DNA of 64,000 bases from Pseudanabaena biceps PCC 7429 (GTDB lineage Bacteria; Cyanobacteriota; Cyanobacteriia; Pseudanabaenales; Pseudanabaenaceae). Positions within the stretch are counted from its first letter, which is position 1. Each line of letters starts with the position of its first letter. This document shows, in pieces, positions 17,106 through 26,224 of the stretch. Location: assembly GCF_000332215.1 (NCBI RefSeq), contig NZ_ALWB01000001.1:1-64000 (forward strand), given 5' to 3'. The translations under genes and the position numbers were made by a program. Below the pieces are notes generated by a model. The model saw only the letters and a list, made by a program, of their open reading frames with translations, had not been told where the DNA came from and searched no databases.

Positions 17106-17698
17106 TCCAGTAGCTCCTTGCATACTGCTACATATTCATTCCAAGCAATGCCAGAATTTGAGTCTTTGACTTCGTAGACGGGAACGCCTAGCAAAGCCGA
17201 TCGCTGAAAAGCTATAAATCGTCTAATCCCATTTTTGAGTAAGGGCATTCCTGATTCTGTGAGCATTTCACGGGCTTCATCCCCATCTTTAACGGGTTTG
17301 GGCGGGACGATCGTTAGTAAGACTTTATATTTATCTACTTTGATGTCTTTGAGTGCTGTGGTGGTTAGAGCGAGGGCATCGAGAGATAGGGCATCGGGAG
17401 TTGTTGGTAGTAATAAGACATCGCATCCATCGGCTAGGGCGGCGAGTTCTTCGCGATCGGGTCGAGCGGCGGTATCAATGACAATGTTTTCGTAGTTGCG
17501 GACGTGTTTGGTTGCGGATTTTTCGTCAACGACTTGAAATGGTAATGAGCCGCGATCGCGCCATGCTAGACAGCTACGATTTGGATCGCCATCGATGAGG
17601 AGGACGTTGCCTTTGGTTTGGTGTAGGTAAGTAGCAAGATGAATTGCTGTGGTTGTTTTACCGACACCACCTTTATAGGAGGTTATAGTGATAATCAT
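17102..17698 (-). CDS. parA: ParA-family partition ATPase
   Basis: This 198-residue protein carries the deviant Walker A motif SYKGGVGKTT near the N-terminus (signature lysine before GGVGKT), Walker A' region VLLIDGDPNRSCLAWRDRG, and switch NYENIVIDTAARPD. The short form without an N-terminal DNA-binding domain is the type Ib class, usually paired with a small RHH partner as found here. Direct repeats upstream of its start (17700-17777) may serve as operator and centromere. Confidence 0.9.
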   Translation of the reverse strand: MIITITSYKGGVGKTTTAIHLATYLHQTKGNVLLIDGDPNRSCLAWRDRGSLPFQVVDEKSATKHVRNYENIVIDTAARPDREELAALADGCDVLLLPTTPDALSLDALALTTTALKDIKVDKYKVLLTIVPPKPVKDGDEAREMLTESGMPLLKNGIRRFIAFQRSALLGVPVYEVKDSNSGIAWNEYVAVCKELLE

Positions 17699-17699
17699 T

Positions 17700-17777
17700 T
17701 TGATTAAGTGCTTAACCGCTTATTTGATTAAGTGAATAGGTGAATAATCGGCTAACTGATTTAGTGATTAACTGATT
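17700..17777. repeat. Direct repeats upstream of parA
   Basis: TTGATTAAGTG occurs at 17700-17710 and 17724-17734 (24 bp apart), and AACTGATT at 17754-17761 and 17770-17777 (16 bp apart). They lie in the 90-bp gap between parA and the helicase gene, whose stop is at 17788, and resemble the TTAATCA-rich repeats on the far side of the operon. Likely the parA promoter/operator and part of the centromere. Confidence 0.5.
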
Positions 17778-17787
17778 GACTGGTATC

Positions 17788-20535
17788 TTACCAGCTTTTT
17801 AGTAGGGCTTGTTTCCGATCGCTACTATCCAAAACTTGGGTGCAAGACTCCCAGTTCACTTTATTTTGAATTTGGTTGTATTTCATCTCAAAGGGATGCT
17901 GCTCAGGGAATTTATCGATAGTCTGTTTGGCAACTTCCCGATCGCCTAATGCTTCGTCAATCCAAATCGTTTGGAGTGTGTCGGGTATTTGCCCAAACAT
18001 TTGATGAATAGATTGCAAGCGATCGCTTAATAGATCGCGTACTCGATCTTCGACTGAGCCTTTGTAGCGCATATTGTAAACATAGACAGTTTCACGATTT
18101 TGTCCGATGCGTTGAATTCTGCCCTTGCGCTGTTCGAGGCGAGTGGGATTCCAAGGTAAATCGAGATTGATCAATGTACCTAAACGTTGCAAATTTAATC
18201 CTTCACTAGCGGCATCTGTACCAAGGAGCAGACGTATTTCTCCTGATTGCACCATTTCCTTGAGGTTTTCGCGATCGCAGCGAGTATATAAGCCATTGCG
18301 GATATGTCCAGATTTTTGCCCACCTGCATAAATCCCGATTATCTCTTGTGGGGAAAGGTCGCGGGTGAGTTGGTTAGCTAACCACCATACGGAGTCAAAG
18401 TACTGCGAAAAAATGATGCAGCCAAGGTCTAGCCAACCGCGATCGATTAGGATTTCTTTAACGACTGTATATTTTGGATCGTTATCCTGTTCGACTTTGA
18501 GGGATTGGATAAATTTTTCGAGCAGAATCGATTCTTCTTGGGTGATTTTGTCCGCAAACTCACTACTTTTTTGCTTGTTGATGTATTCCTCTTCATCATC
18601 ATCTTCTTCAGGATCGAGGTCTTCCTGTGAGCCTAATAGTTTTTGAGCAGTAATCATCCCTGCGTGAATCGAACTACCAACGCGCCGTAATAGCAATGTT
18701 TTTAAAAAGCCCGATCCTTTCATCCGTTGGCTAACTGACTGACAAAATTCTTCAGCGATCGCATAGGCATCTTTTAAGTACGGTGTTAAGGCGATCGCGT
18801 CACTATCATTTTCGCCAAAGAGTTGTACGCGGACAGGTTGCAAATAGGGTTCGCCTGTTTCGGGGTCGTAGGTATTTTCGAGATATTCGCGGGTGCGGCG
18901 GATGATATGGCGAATGAAGGGATTGTATTGGCTGCCATAGGTATCAGCGAGGTTGCGAATTTCTTGTTTGTCACCGAGGCGCAGTTTGTCCCAGCGATTC
19001 ATCCCTGCGTTAAAGTCAGTGTCTTTGAGGGCAAGGGTGCGGCGAATTTTGGCAAAGGTTTTATGTTCTGAAGCGGCAGGTAAAGGATTACATACCCATA
19101 ACCACAGTTGGCGATCTCGTTCGGGGTCGTTCTCTTTAAATATTTTTTCACCTCTTGCCATTGCTAAGGCTCCTTCAGCATTTCGCCAATTGCTCCACGC
19201 ATTTCCTAAGACCATCTCATTTTCTTGAGCGAGGACTTGCAGTAAGTCCCATGCTTCAACGGGATTGAGTTGGACGGGGGTAGCAGTAGCGAGTAGTAGG
19301 CTTTTGGTGCGTGGTGAAATCTCAAACAAAAATCGCAGTAAATTATTTGGTTCACAGGCTTCTTTTTCACAACCTGTAGCAAGATTTTCGCGGCGAGCGC
19401 GATGGGATTCATCGACAATCACGCATTCATACTTCAATTGCTTGAGATGTTCGGCGGCTTCAGATTTGCTGGTGATGATGCCTTGAGATACTAAACCAAT
19501 GCGACGGGGACAGTCTTTAATTCCTTCGGAGCCGATCGCAGGATAATCCAAACCATTTTCATCGACCCATTGCTTACCATTCCATACTGCTGATGGTAAA
19601 TCTAGCAAGGTTTTCATCTCTGCTTGCCATTGCCAGAGTAAGGGTTTGGGCACAAGGATCAGGATTGGTTTATCGCCATAGAGTGCCATCAACATGGCGG
19701 ACATGGCTAGCTGAACGGTTTTGCCTAAGCCCACCATATCGGCAAGGATATAACGCGCCCCATGCGGTTTTTGGTGGGCTTGAAAGGCAAGATTTACAAA
19801 ATATTTTTGATGTTCCCACAGTCCGTATTCTTGACGGTAGACAGGAGTTTCGACAATGGTTGCCCCTGCTTGGGCGATCGGATCTTCGAGTTCGCGCCAT
19901 GCTTCGATGCTAGGAATGACGGTGCGTTGGGAAATCCGCCCAATGTCTTCGATCACAAAATCAGCAAGGGGAATCGCGAGGGGATGATTCCAGAGACTAT
20001 TAAATTCTTCTTGTACCCATTGCACGGCTTCGGGTGCGTCATCTTCCCAGAGTAGTTCGTAATGTAGTTTCCAAGCGTGATAGGTTTCGTTGGTGCTACC
20101 GATAAATGATGTTTGACGACCATCGGCAAGGGTGATTACACCTGCTTTGCCATGAACTAGCCCAAATTTGTCGCGGGGTAAGACTTTGACCTCCATCTTG
20201 CCCGATCGCAATAATTTGTGGAGCTTGGCAAACCGATCTTTGCCTCCTTCATGACCATTTAAAAGTTTTTGTTCTGGTTCAGAGGCGCACCATTCACGGC
20301 GGAGGGCATAGTTAGCGGCGGATTTGGCGGCTTCGACATCGCGCACGTTTAGGTCAGAGTTACAAATAACGCGCACCATGCCTGTCATGGAGGCGATCGC
20401 CTCTCCTGCTACTTCGAGCATCGATGAACTGAAATATCCTGCGATGCGATCGTAGGACTGGGCATTTTGTAATCTGTCACATAGAAATGTGCGATCGAGT
20501 TGTTGTCGGCGTGACGAGAAGCGATTGATAGTCAT
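17788..20535 (-). CDS. Antiphage-type SNF2 helicase with N-terminal phospholipase-D nuclease domain
   Basis: Of 915 residues, the first ~190 form a PLD-type nuclease half-site (H128-G-K130 and G146-S147-T-N149). They are followed by an SNF2/superfamily-2 helicase with DMVGLGKT (about 267-273), DESH (375-378), ATATP after LLL (about 410), and a C-terminal half with SEGLNLQRLGTLINLDLPWNPTRLEQRKGRIQRIGQ. An acidic insert (DPEEDDDEEEY) lies near 640. This fusion accompanies DUF499, DUF1156 and DUF3780 proteins in defence islands. The usual partners lie on the same strand beyond three opposing genes. It probably degrades or translocates on unmodified phage DNA. Confidence 0.85.
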   Translation of the reverse strand: MTINRFSSRRQQLDRTFLCDRLQNAQSYDRIAGYFSSSMLEVAGEAIASMTGMVRVICNSDLNVRDVEAAKSAANYALRREWCASEPEQKLLNGHEGGKDRFAKLHKLLRSGKMEVKVLPRDKFGLVHGKAGVITLADGRQTSFIGSTNETYHAWKLHYELLWEDDAPEAVQWVQEEFNSLWNHPLAIPLADFVIEDIGRISQRTVIPSIEAWRELEDPIAQAGATIVETPVYRQEYGLWEHQKYFVNLAFQAHQKPHGARYILADMVGLGKTVQLAMSAMLMALYGDKPILILVPKPLLWQWQAEMKTLLDLPSAVWNGKQWVDENGLDYPAIGSEGIKDCPRRIGLVSQGIITSKSEAAEHLKQLKYECVIVDESHRARRENLATGCEKEACEPNNLLRFLFEISPRTKSLLLATATPVQLNPVEAWDLLQVLAQENEMVLGNAWSNWRNAEGALAMARGEKIFKENDPERDRQLWLWVCNPLPAASEHKTFAKIRRTLALKDTDFNAGMNRWDKLRLGDKQEIRNLADTYGSQYNPFIRHIIRRTREYLENTYDPETGEPYLQPVRVQLFGENDSDAIALTPYLKDAYAIAEEFCQSVSQRMKGSGFLKTLLLRRVGSSIHAGMITAQKLLGSQEDLDPEEDDDEEEYINKQKSSEFADKITQEESILLEKFIQSLKVEQDNDPKYTVVKEILIDRGWLDLGCIIFSQYFDSVWWLANQLTRDLSPQEIIGIYAGGQKSGHIRNGLYTRCDRENLKEMVQSGEIRLLLGTDAASEGLNLQRLGTLINLDLPWNPTRLEQRKGRIQRIGQNRETVYVYNMRYKGSVEDRVRDLLSDRLQSIHQMFGQIPDTLQTIWIDEALGDREVAKQTIDKFPEQHPFEMKYNQIQNKVNWESCTQVLDSSDRKQALLKSW

Positions 20536-20628
20536 TGGCTAGATTGTTGACAGACAGTGGGATACAAACGACAGCATTCAAGATTTGTTAAATGTCTGTG
20601 TGCTTTTGACATATACTCTTGGTACATA

Positions 20629-20657
20629 TTGACATTATTTTCGTGACTCCCTATAAG
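20629..20657 (+). promoter_or_regulatory. Sigma70-type promoter for the TIGR04255 gene cluster
   Basis: TTGACA at 20629-20634, a 17-bp spacer and TATAAG at 20652-20657 form a near-consensus promoter, placing transcription start near 20664, about 24 bp before the GTG start codon at 20688. A second TTGACA 19 bp upstream (20607-20612 region) adds a tandem element. The helicase gene is transcribed the other way from the same 150-bp gap. Confidence 0.65.
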
Positions 20658-20687
20658 TAACGATCATTTAGAGCTTAGTTAAAAGAC

Positions 20688-21521
20688 GTGGCAGATCTAA
20701 AGACCTCATCTCAAATTCATTTTAAAAAACCGCCAGTTGTAGAAGTGGCTTGTGGCATTGTTTTTAATGAACTTAAAGGTTTGCTCGTGCCACATTTTGG
20801 CTTACTGTGGGAGGAATTTAAGTCAGAATACCCTATTTGCCAAGAACAGCCAGAATTAGAAGTTAAAATTGAAACCTTTTCTGAATCAGAAATAGTTACT
20901 GGATTTGAATTTTCTGATACTCCGCCACTGCCTAGAATTTGGTTTTTACGGAATCAAAAAGATAGAATTATTCAAATACAGCGCAATCGATTTCTTCATA
21001 ACTGGAGAAAAGTAAGTCCAGATGATGAATATCCAATGTTTGATACAGTTGTACAGATTTTCAAACAACATCTACATACTTTTAAAGAATTTTTAGCTAG
21101 AGAAAAGCTTGGTGAAATTCAGCCTCTACAATATGAAATTGTATATGTAAATATCATTTCAACAGGTATAGGAGATCGTAAATTAACTGATATAGGTCAA
21201 ATTTTCCCTGATATTACTTGGCGTAAGAATCAAGATAGATTTTTACTTAATCCAGAGTTTATAAACTGGAATGCAACTTTTTTACTTCCTGATAATCAAG
21301 GAAGAGTTCATGTCAATATAAAAACTTTAAAGGGTATTGATAATCAAGAACCAAAATTTTTAATGGATATAACAGTACGTGGTATTGATAGTAATCAAAC
21401 CTCACTTGATAAATCTTTGGATTGGTTTAATCTCGCTCATGATTGGGTAGTTCAAAGTTTTGTTGATTTAACAAATATAGATATGCAAAACTTAGTATGG
21501 ATTAAAAATAATGACAACTAA
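20688..21521 (+). CDS. TIGR04255-family protein
   Basis: The GTG-started 277-residue product has the family hallmarks I recall: an N-terminal KKPPVVEVACGIVFNEL, the central QIQRNRFLHNWRK, and a C-terminal LAHDWVVQSFVDLTN. TIGR04255 proteins are sporadically distributed, of unknown function, and often lie in variable or defence-linked regions. It has a good promoter (20629-20657) and overlaps the next gene by 11 bp. The lower GC of this gene and the next compared with the island's flanks hints at separate acquisition. Confidence 0.75.
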   Translation: MADLKTSSQIHFKKPPVVEVACGIVFNELKGLLVPHFGLLWEEFKSEYPICQEQPELEVKIETFSESEIVTGFEFSDTPPLPRIWFLRNQKDRIIQIQRNRFLHNWRKVSPDDEYPMFDTVVQIFKQHLHTFKEFLAREKLGEIQPLQYEIVYVNIISTGIGDRKLTDIGQIFPDITWRKNQDRFLLNPEFINWNATFLLPDNQGRVHVNIKTLKGIDNQEPKFLMDITVRGIDSNQTSLDKSLDWFNLAHDWVVQSFVDLTNIDMQNLVWIKNNDN

Positions 21522-22119
21522 AATTTTAAATAGTTCTACTAACTTTATTATCACAAATGTTGATGGGCAATCTCTATTTGCTATTCAATCTCCTAGTATT
21601 TTTATTGAATCAAAGCAACATCGTAGTGGTAGTAAACGTCGTAAGCATATCAATAAAAATAAATTAGTAGGTTCGATTTCAACAATCCCAGAAGCTATTT
21701 ATAACAGTCTATCTGTAGCCTCTTATACTTATACAGAAAGAGAGGCTAGCTCAAATGATGGAGATAATATTTTAACTAAATTTCCTGAACTTAATCTTTC
21801 AGAAATTCGATTACAAAAACTTTCTCATCAGGTTGACACAAGAACTCTTCATACTACTTTTAAATTACTTGCTAATTTGTTTGAGATATCTCAAACAACT
21901 GGTTTGTGGTGGGGTTTACCCCTTATTAATGTTGGATTTAGTTCTGAAATTTTACTGGAATGGTGGCACAATAGTAAGAAATTAGATTTTGATATCCTAG
22001 GCTCAAACATTGAATATATGAAAGTTTGGGGCGCTGATATTGATGAAGAAATGGAAGATGGCTCTGTTGCTATTAATGAACGTGATTTAATCAGCCTGTG
22101 GAAGTGGATAAGCAACTAG
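21511..22119 (+). CDS. Unknown partner of the TIGR04255 protein
   Basis: This 202-residue protein (MTTKILNSSTNFIITNVDGQ) has no recognisable motif. A central helical segment (LHTTFKLLANLFEISQTTGLWWGLPLINVGFSSEILLEWW) is followed by an acidic stretch (GADIDEEMEDGSVAINERD). Overlaps of 11 bp upstream and 22 bp downstream put it in one operon with its neighbours, so it probably works with the TIGR04255 protein. Confidence 0.6.
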   Translation: MTTKILNSSTNFIITNVDGQSLFAIQSPSIFIESKQHRSGSKRRKHINKNKLVGSISTIPEAIYNSLSVASYTYTEREASSNDGDNILTKFPELNLSEIRLQKLSHQVDTRTLHTTFKLLANLFEISQTTGLWWGLPLINVGFSSEILLEWWHNSKKLDFDILGSNIEYMKVWGADIDEEMEDGSVAINERDLISLWKWISN

Positions 22120-22613
22120 AAGCTAAATTAGACTGTGAGCTTGAAGTATCTCTTGTAGGCGATGAAGAGTTGCTCTACAGGAGAATACTTGCGTGTAGTT
22201 CTGGCACTAACGAATATTATACAAAATCATCCGAAGGCAAAGTAAACTTTAGTAGGTTGGCATTTGCCGATCGTGGTTTAAAACCTTCGGTTGACAGAGC
22301 TTGTCTGCATGAAAATGATCCAACTAAAACCCAGTTATTCGATACTGATGGGGTAATTGGGTTAATTGCTGGCAATGTGAGAGCTATTGATGATTTGAGT
22401 AGTGGTGATGCTAAGGGGAATGTTACTGCTTTGTATAAGATTGATGTTATTCATCGACCCAAACTAGAAAACAAGGCTCATGCTCGTATAGAACCATCGC
22501 CAGAATATTCTAATGATAAGGTTTTTAAAAGATTGCAGCAAAGGTTAGCACGGTTGGCTGATGAGTATCTTCTGGCTCATGGATGGGAGATAAAGCCAGA
22601 TGGATTGGATTAG
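22098..22613 (+). CDS. Unknown 171-residue protein, third gene of the TIGR04255 operon
   Basis: It starts inside the end of the previous gene (22-bp overlap; ATG at 22098, with a possible TTG-type alternative later). The sequence contains DEELLYRRILACSSGTNEYY and ends with a helix LQQRLARLADEYLLAHGWEI. No known domain is recognised. It converges on the methylase gene, whose stop lies only 11 bp away. Confidence 0.55.
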   Translation: MEVDKQLEAKLDCELEVSLVGDEELLYRRILACSSGTNEYYTKSSEGKVNFSRLAFADRGLKPSVDRACLHENDPTKTQLFDTDGVIGLIAGNVRAIDDLSSGDAKGNVTALYKIDVIHRPKLENKAHARIEPSPEYSNDKVFKRLQQRLARLADEYLLAHGWEIKPDGLD

Positions 22614-22624
22614 CATTTGCGTAA

Positions 22625-25516
22625 TTACACATTGTCATTGTCCACCGCACCCGCCAAAAGCATCGCGGCTTTTGCATCCTGTTGCCAATGGGGGATTTTA
22701 TATTCCATTGTGCCTAGATATTTGAGGATTTCGATGATCAGTTTGCGTTGGTTCCAATAGTCTTTGATTTCGCTACGCAAGAGCATTTTGCCTTTTTGCG
22801 CGTCTTCGGTGGCGACGACTTCGCGGATGGCATAGAGGGCTGTGCGGGTGAGGGATGAGCCGAATCCTAAGTCACCAAGATTTTTATTAGCAAATTCGGT
22901 GGCAGTTTTGAGGCGGTTTTCGTTGGCTTTGCTGGTTTCTAGGCAAAATTTATAGTCTTTGAGTCCAAAGCCGCGTGCTAGTTCTTGGTATGCACCTGAG
23001 CGATATTCACCATGACTTTCGATGTCTAAGCCTTTGAGATAGAAGCGTTCTTCGGGGGTGAGGCTTTTCCAGATGAAGCTATCGAAGCTGGCGGGGACGA
23101 GGTAATCACAGGCGATTTTGACGGCATTATCGATAATTTCCACGATGGGGGATTTGTCGCCTTTTTTGCGGGTTTTGGATAGCTCGTATTGAATATCGAT
23201 ATCTTCGATATTTTGATATTGGGTGAGGACGCGTAGGGCGGCGGCGTAGGCGGCGAGTTGATAGTCGGTGTCACCAAAGTTTGGTTCTTCTTTGTCTTCT
23301 AGGCGCAACATTTCATCGAGTTGGCGTTTGACTTCGAGTTCGACTTTAGGATAAATCTCATCGAGAAAGGCGGTTTCATCGCTGGTTTGTTTGCGAAGGA
23401 TGAGTAGGACTGTCCCCTGTACATAATTTCCTGCTTTGAGCGCAGAGTCGGTTTCGGTGGCGATGCACCATGCGGCGGTAACTCTGAGTCCTGATGCCCA
23501 GAGGATGAGGGCAAGGTCTGCCCAGACGCTGGCATCTTGATGGGTAAACATGACGACTTGCATTCCGTCTTCGGGCATATTGTTGGCGAGGTTGCGATAG
23601 CATTCGCTCATGCTTTCTCGGAAGTGTGAGTCTTTGCCTGTGATGGCTAATGCGCGTTTTGAGTCGGTGTACCAGTCGGGAAATAGTTTCTTAATATGTT
23701 GTTCGTACCACGCTAAGAAAAATTCTGAGAGTTCATGATAGTTGATTGCATCGGCATAGGGTGGATCTGTGATCCATAAATCTACACAACTTTCTCTCTG
23801 TCTAGAATCGCTAGTAATTGTCTGATTATCTCCCTTAACATCACTGGCAGATAAATCAACTAGAAAGCTAGTTTTTAATAGTGTGAGAGAACGTGTGTAA
23901 TAGTTGAATAGTGTATTTAATGCTTGATTACTAAAGGTTTGTGCGCCATTCTCCTTTGTAGAATCAGCAATCCATCTAGCAAGACGAGAGTTCCAATCAG
24001 CACACCTTCCAACATTTAAAAGGCAACTAATATAGTCTGTATTGTTCTCTGATAATCTTTCAATAGTTTCTGAAAATGTTCCATTCATTAACAACTGTCT
24101 TGGATTAAAGAGATGATGCCAATGTGTCCAGCCTCTTTCACGAATAGGCTGATCGGTGTTATAACCGCCTTCAATTTTCCGACTAGGAATATAACCCCGA
24201 TCTTGCCAATCCCTAAACCTCTCTTTGAGAAGTTCTAAAACCCTCGCTTCTCGCTGCAAATCCTCAGTATCAGGGGCGCGATAATGGCGGCGCGTTTTCT
24301 CCTTACCCTTCTCATCAATGTAAGTCTCTACCCAGCGAATGCAATAGAGCCTCTCTTGCAACACATCCTCAGCACGCGGTACAAGGTCGTCATTTTTCCA
24401 CATCCGCAACCCGTAGGCACTTGATTTATCTGCCGATTTCCTATCACCCCTGATCATCGTTATCGGTGTTTCTTGATGGCAATGTGGACAGCTTAATTTA
24501 GAATCCTTCACCGTCCCTGCTTTCTTAGCCGCCTCCATTTCGGTATCAGATACTCCCGATTTGATATCCATTTGAAAATATCCACTCTCTTCACTTTCTA
24601 TGGCAACAGGAACTAATTTCGCCACACATTTAGTCTTCTCGCCAATCACCCAACTTGGCGCAAGCGGTACTTTCCAGCCACATTCAGGACAAACCGTTCC
24701 CACACAATAGAGATAAGCATCCGCACGCCAACCCAAATGATTATGCTCAATTCCCCATTCTATAATTTGCCGATCCACCGCTTCATACACCGACTTTTGC
24801 GCCGTGCGTACTTGCTCCGCTACTTCCTCACCACCACCGACAATATTTAACGCCGCCCATGTCAACAAAGCCGCTACAGGATTTAGGTCTGAGCCATAGG
24901 CTTCACAACCAATTCGCGCCGCCTCAAAGGGAATGCTACCCCCACCACAAAAAGCATCGCCCACACGGGGAATATGCCCAAACCGCTTCACCCCTAGCTG
25001 TTGTACAAATTCACTGAGGTTAGTCGCACTCGTCCCCAAATGATCGTTAATCGCTTGCCATGCTGACTCTGACAGATTTTCCATCTGTTCAGGGCGATCG
25101 CAATAAACCAACTTCTCATCATAGGAGAGCTTGCTAAATACCAATTTCTGTAAAGCTTCGCGATCATCTTTTGTTATTTGCGCTTTTAATTTCCCCTCCT
25201 CCGCAAACCATTCCTGACGCTCTTTTGCGGTCAAGCGCTCCCACATCTCTTTGAGCGAAATTGCCTTAGTTTTCCGTAGCCATAGCCCCTCCTCATCCAT
25301 CATCAACAGCTTGAGAAAGATTTCGCGATCGCGTTGCGGGTCGTCAGTTGCAGGTAATAGCAACCCCAAAATCGTTGCCCGTACTAAAATCAATGGCTTG
25401 CGTCCCCACCATTTCCCTAAGCCCGTTAGGGTCTGCGAATAGTTAGATTTGCGCTCTTTGTAAGATTCCTTAGAGAGCTTGGAAATAGGAAATTGAACTT
25501 CAATGAATGAACGCAC
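22625..25516 (-). CDS. DUF1156 adenine-specific DNA methylase of the antiphage island
   Basis: The frame is open from a TTG at 25576, but family members begin close to RSFIEVQFPISKLSKESYKERK, so I prefer the GTG at 25516 (963 residues). The DUF1156 N-terminus includes LTGLGKWWGRKPLILVRAT. The AdoMet site DAFCGGGSIPFEAARIG...SDLNPVA lies near 185-215, a Zn-ribbon has CPECGW and CPHCH, and the catalytic DPPY is at residue 584 (TDPPYADAINY). It should modify host DNA as the self-marking arm of the defence system, acting with the PLD helicase and the DUF499 ATPase. Confidence 0.9.
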   Translation of the reverse strand: MRSFIEVQFPISKLSKESYKERKSNYSQTLTGLGKWWGRKPLILVRATILGLLLPATDDPQRDREIFLKLLMMDEEGLWLRKTKAISLKEMWERLTAKERQEWFAEEGKLKAQITKDDREALQKLVFSKLSYDEKLVYCDRPEQMENLSESAWQAINDHLGTSATNLSEFVQQLGVKRFGHIPRVGDAFCGGGSIPFEAARIGCEAYGSDLNPVAALLTWAALNIVGGGEEVAEQVRTAQKSVYEAVDRQIIEWGIEHNHLGWRADAYLYCVGTVCPECGWKVPLAPSWVIGEKTKCVAKLVPVAIESEESGYFQMDIKSGVSDTEMEAAKKAGTVKDSKLSCPHCHQETPITMIRGDRKSADKSSAYGLRMWKNDDLVPRAEDVLQERLYCIRWVETYIDEKGKEKTRRHYRAPDTEDLQREARVLELLKERFRDWQDRGYIPSRKIEGGYNTDQPIRERGWTHWHHLFNPRQLLMNGTFSETIERLSENNTDYISCLLNVGRCADWNSRLARWIADSTKENGAQTFSNQALNTLFNYYTRSLTLLKTSFLVDLSASDVKGDNQTITSDSRQRESCVDLWITDPPYADAINYHELSEFFLAWYEQHIKKLFPDWYTDSKRALAITGKDSHFRESMSECYRNLANNMPEDGMQVVMFTHQDASVWADLALILWASGLRVTAAWCIATETDSALKAGNYVQGTVLLILRKQTSDETAFLDEIYPKVELEVKRQLDEMLRLEDKEEPNFGDTDYQLAAYAAALRVLTQYQNIEDIDIQYELSKTRKKGDKSPIVEIIDNAVKIACDYLVPASFDSFIWKSLTPEERFYLKGLDIESHGEYRSGAYQELARGFGLKDYKFCLETSKANENRLKTATEFANKNLGDLGFGSSLTRTALYAIREVVATEDAQKGKMLLRSEIKDYWNQRKLIIEILKYLGTMEYKIPHWQQDAKAAMLLAGAVDNDNV

Positions 25517-25605
25517 GATATTACTCTGAAAATTTGTTGATGATAAGGAAAGATGGTGAAATTTTTGCAGGAACAAAGCAATATTAGACTAATTTTATAT
25601 TGTGA

Positions 25606-26220
25606 TTATGCTTTTGATAGAAGAGAGGGACATTTTTGCTCAATTTCGTTAATATAGGCGTTTAAAGCCCCTAAAGCATTATGCTCTTCAGACTTTTCTC
25701 CCGATCCAAAAGCTGCTTGCAAAACCTTATCACAACTTCTAGCAGGGACAATTTTCTGCTTTACAAACTCAAAACCATACACTTGAATGATTTTCGTGAT
25801 TATTTGTTCGAGACAAATGACCCGACCGCTTAGTTCTTCGCGCATCGTTGCCAACTCGTTAATACCAGTTAAAGCCCGAAGACAGCGTTTATCTCCCGTT
25901 GCAAAATAAAAGGAAGGTTCGGCACTTGCTGCCACAATTAGCTTTAACTCATCATCCATATCGGGGATTTTAAGCTCAAAAAGTGGGTTATCAGCCTGTG
26001 CCTCCACAGTATGAAAATCTTTGATAATGGCGATCGCCTTTTCGATTACTGCTTCAGAATAATTTTTCTTGGTTTTGCCACTTCTAAAAGAAAATCTAGC
26101 GGTTTCTAGAACATGGATATTTGATCTGTCAATCTCAAAAGCGACGATCGCCTCATCAAACAAATCACAAGTAACTAATTTCAAAATGACATCGTTATCG
26201 ATAAAGCAGGTAATCCCCAA
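25606..26220 (-). CDS. PIN-like nuclease paired with an ImmA/IrrE peptidase
   Basis: The 204-residue product starts MGITCFIDNDVILKL, with an aspartate pair in the first strand. It contains a mid acidic segment (PDMDDELKLIVAA) and the late motif YFATGDKRCLRAL, a pattern resembling PIN-fold RNases. It begins 4 bp after the metallopeptidase gene, so both are co-translated. A peptidase/PIN pair suggests a toxin and its regulator. The alternative is an accessory nuclease of the surrounding defence genes. Confidence 0.65.
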   Translation of the reverse strand: MGITCFIDNDVILKLVTCDLFDEAIVAFEIDRSNIHVLETARFSFRSGKTKKNYSEAVIEKAIAIIKDFHTVEAQADNPLFELKIPDMDDELKLIVAASAEPSFYFATGDKRCLRALTGINELATMREELSGRVICLEQIITKIIQVYGFEFVKQKIVPARSCDKVLQAAFGSGEKSEEHNALGALNAYINEIEQKCPSLLSKA

Positions 26221-26224
26221 AATG

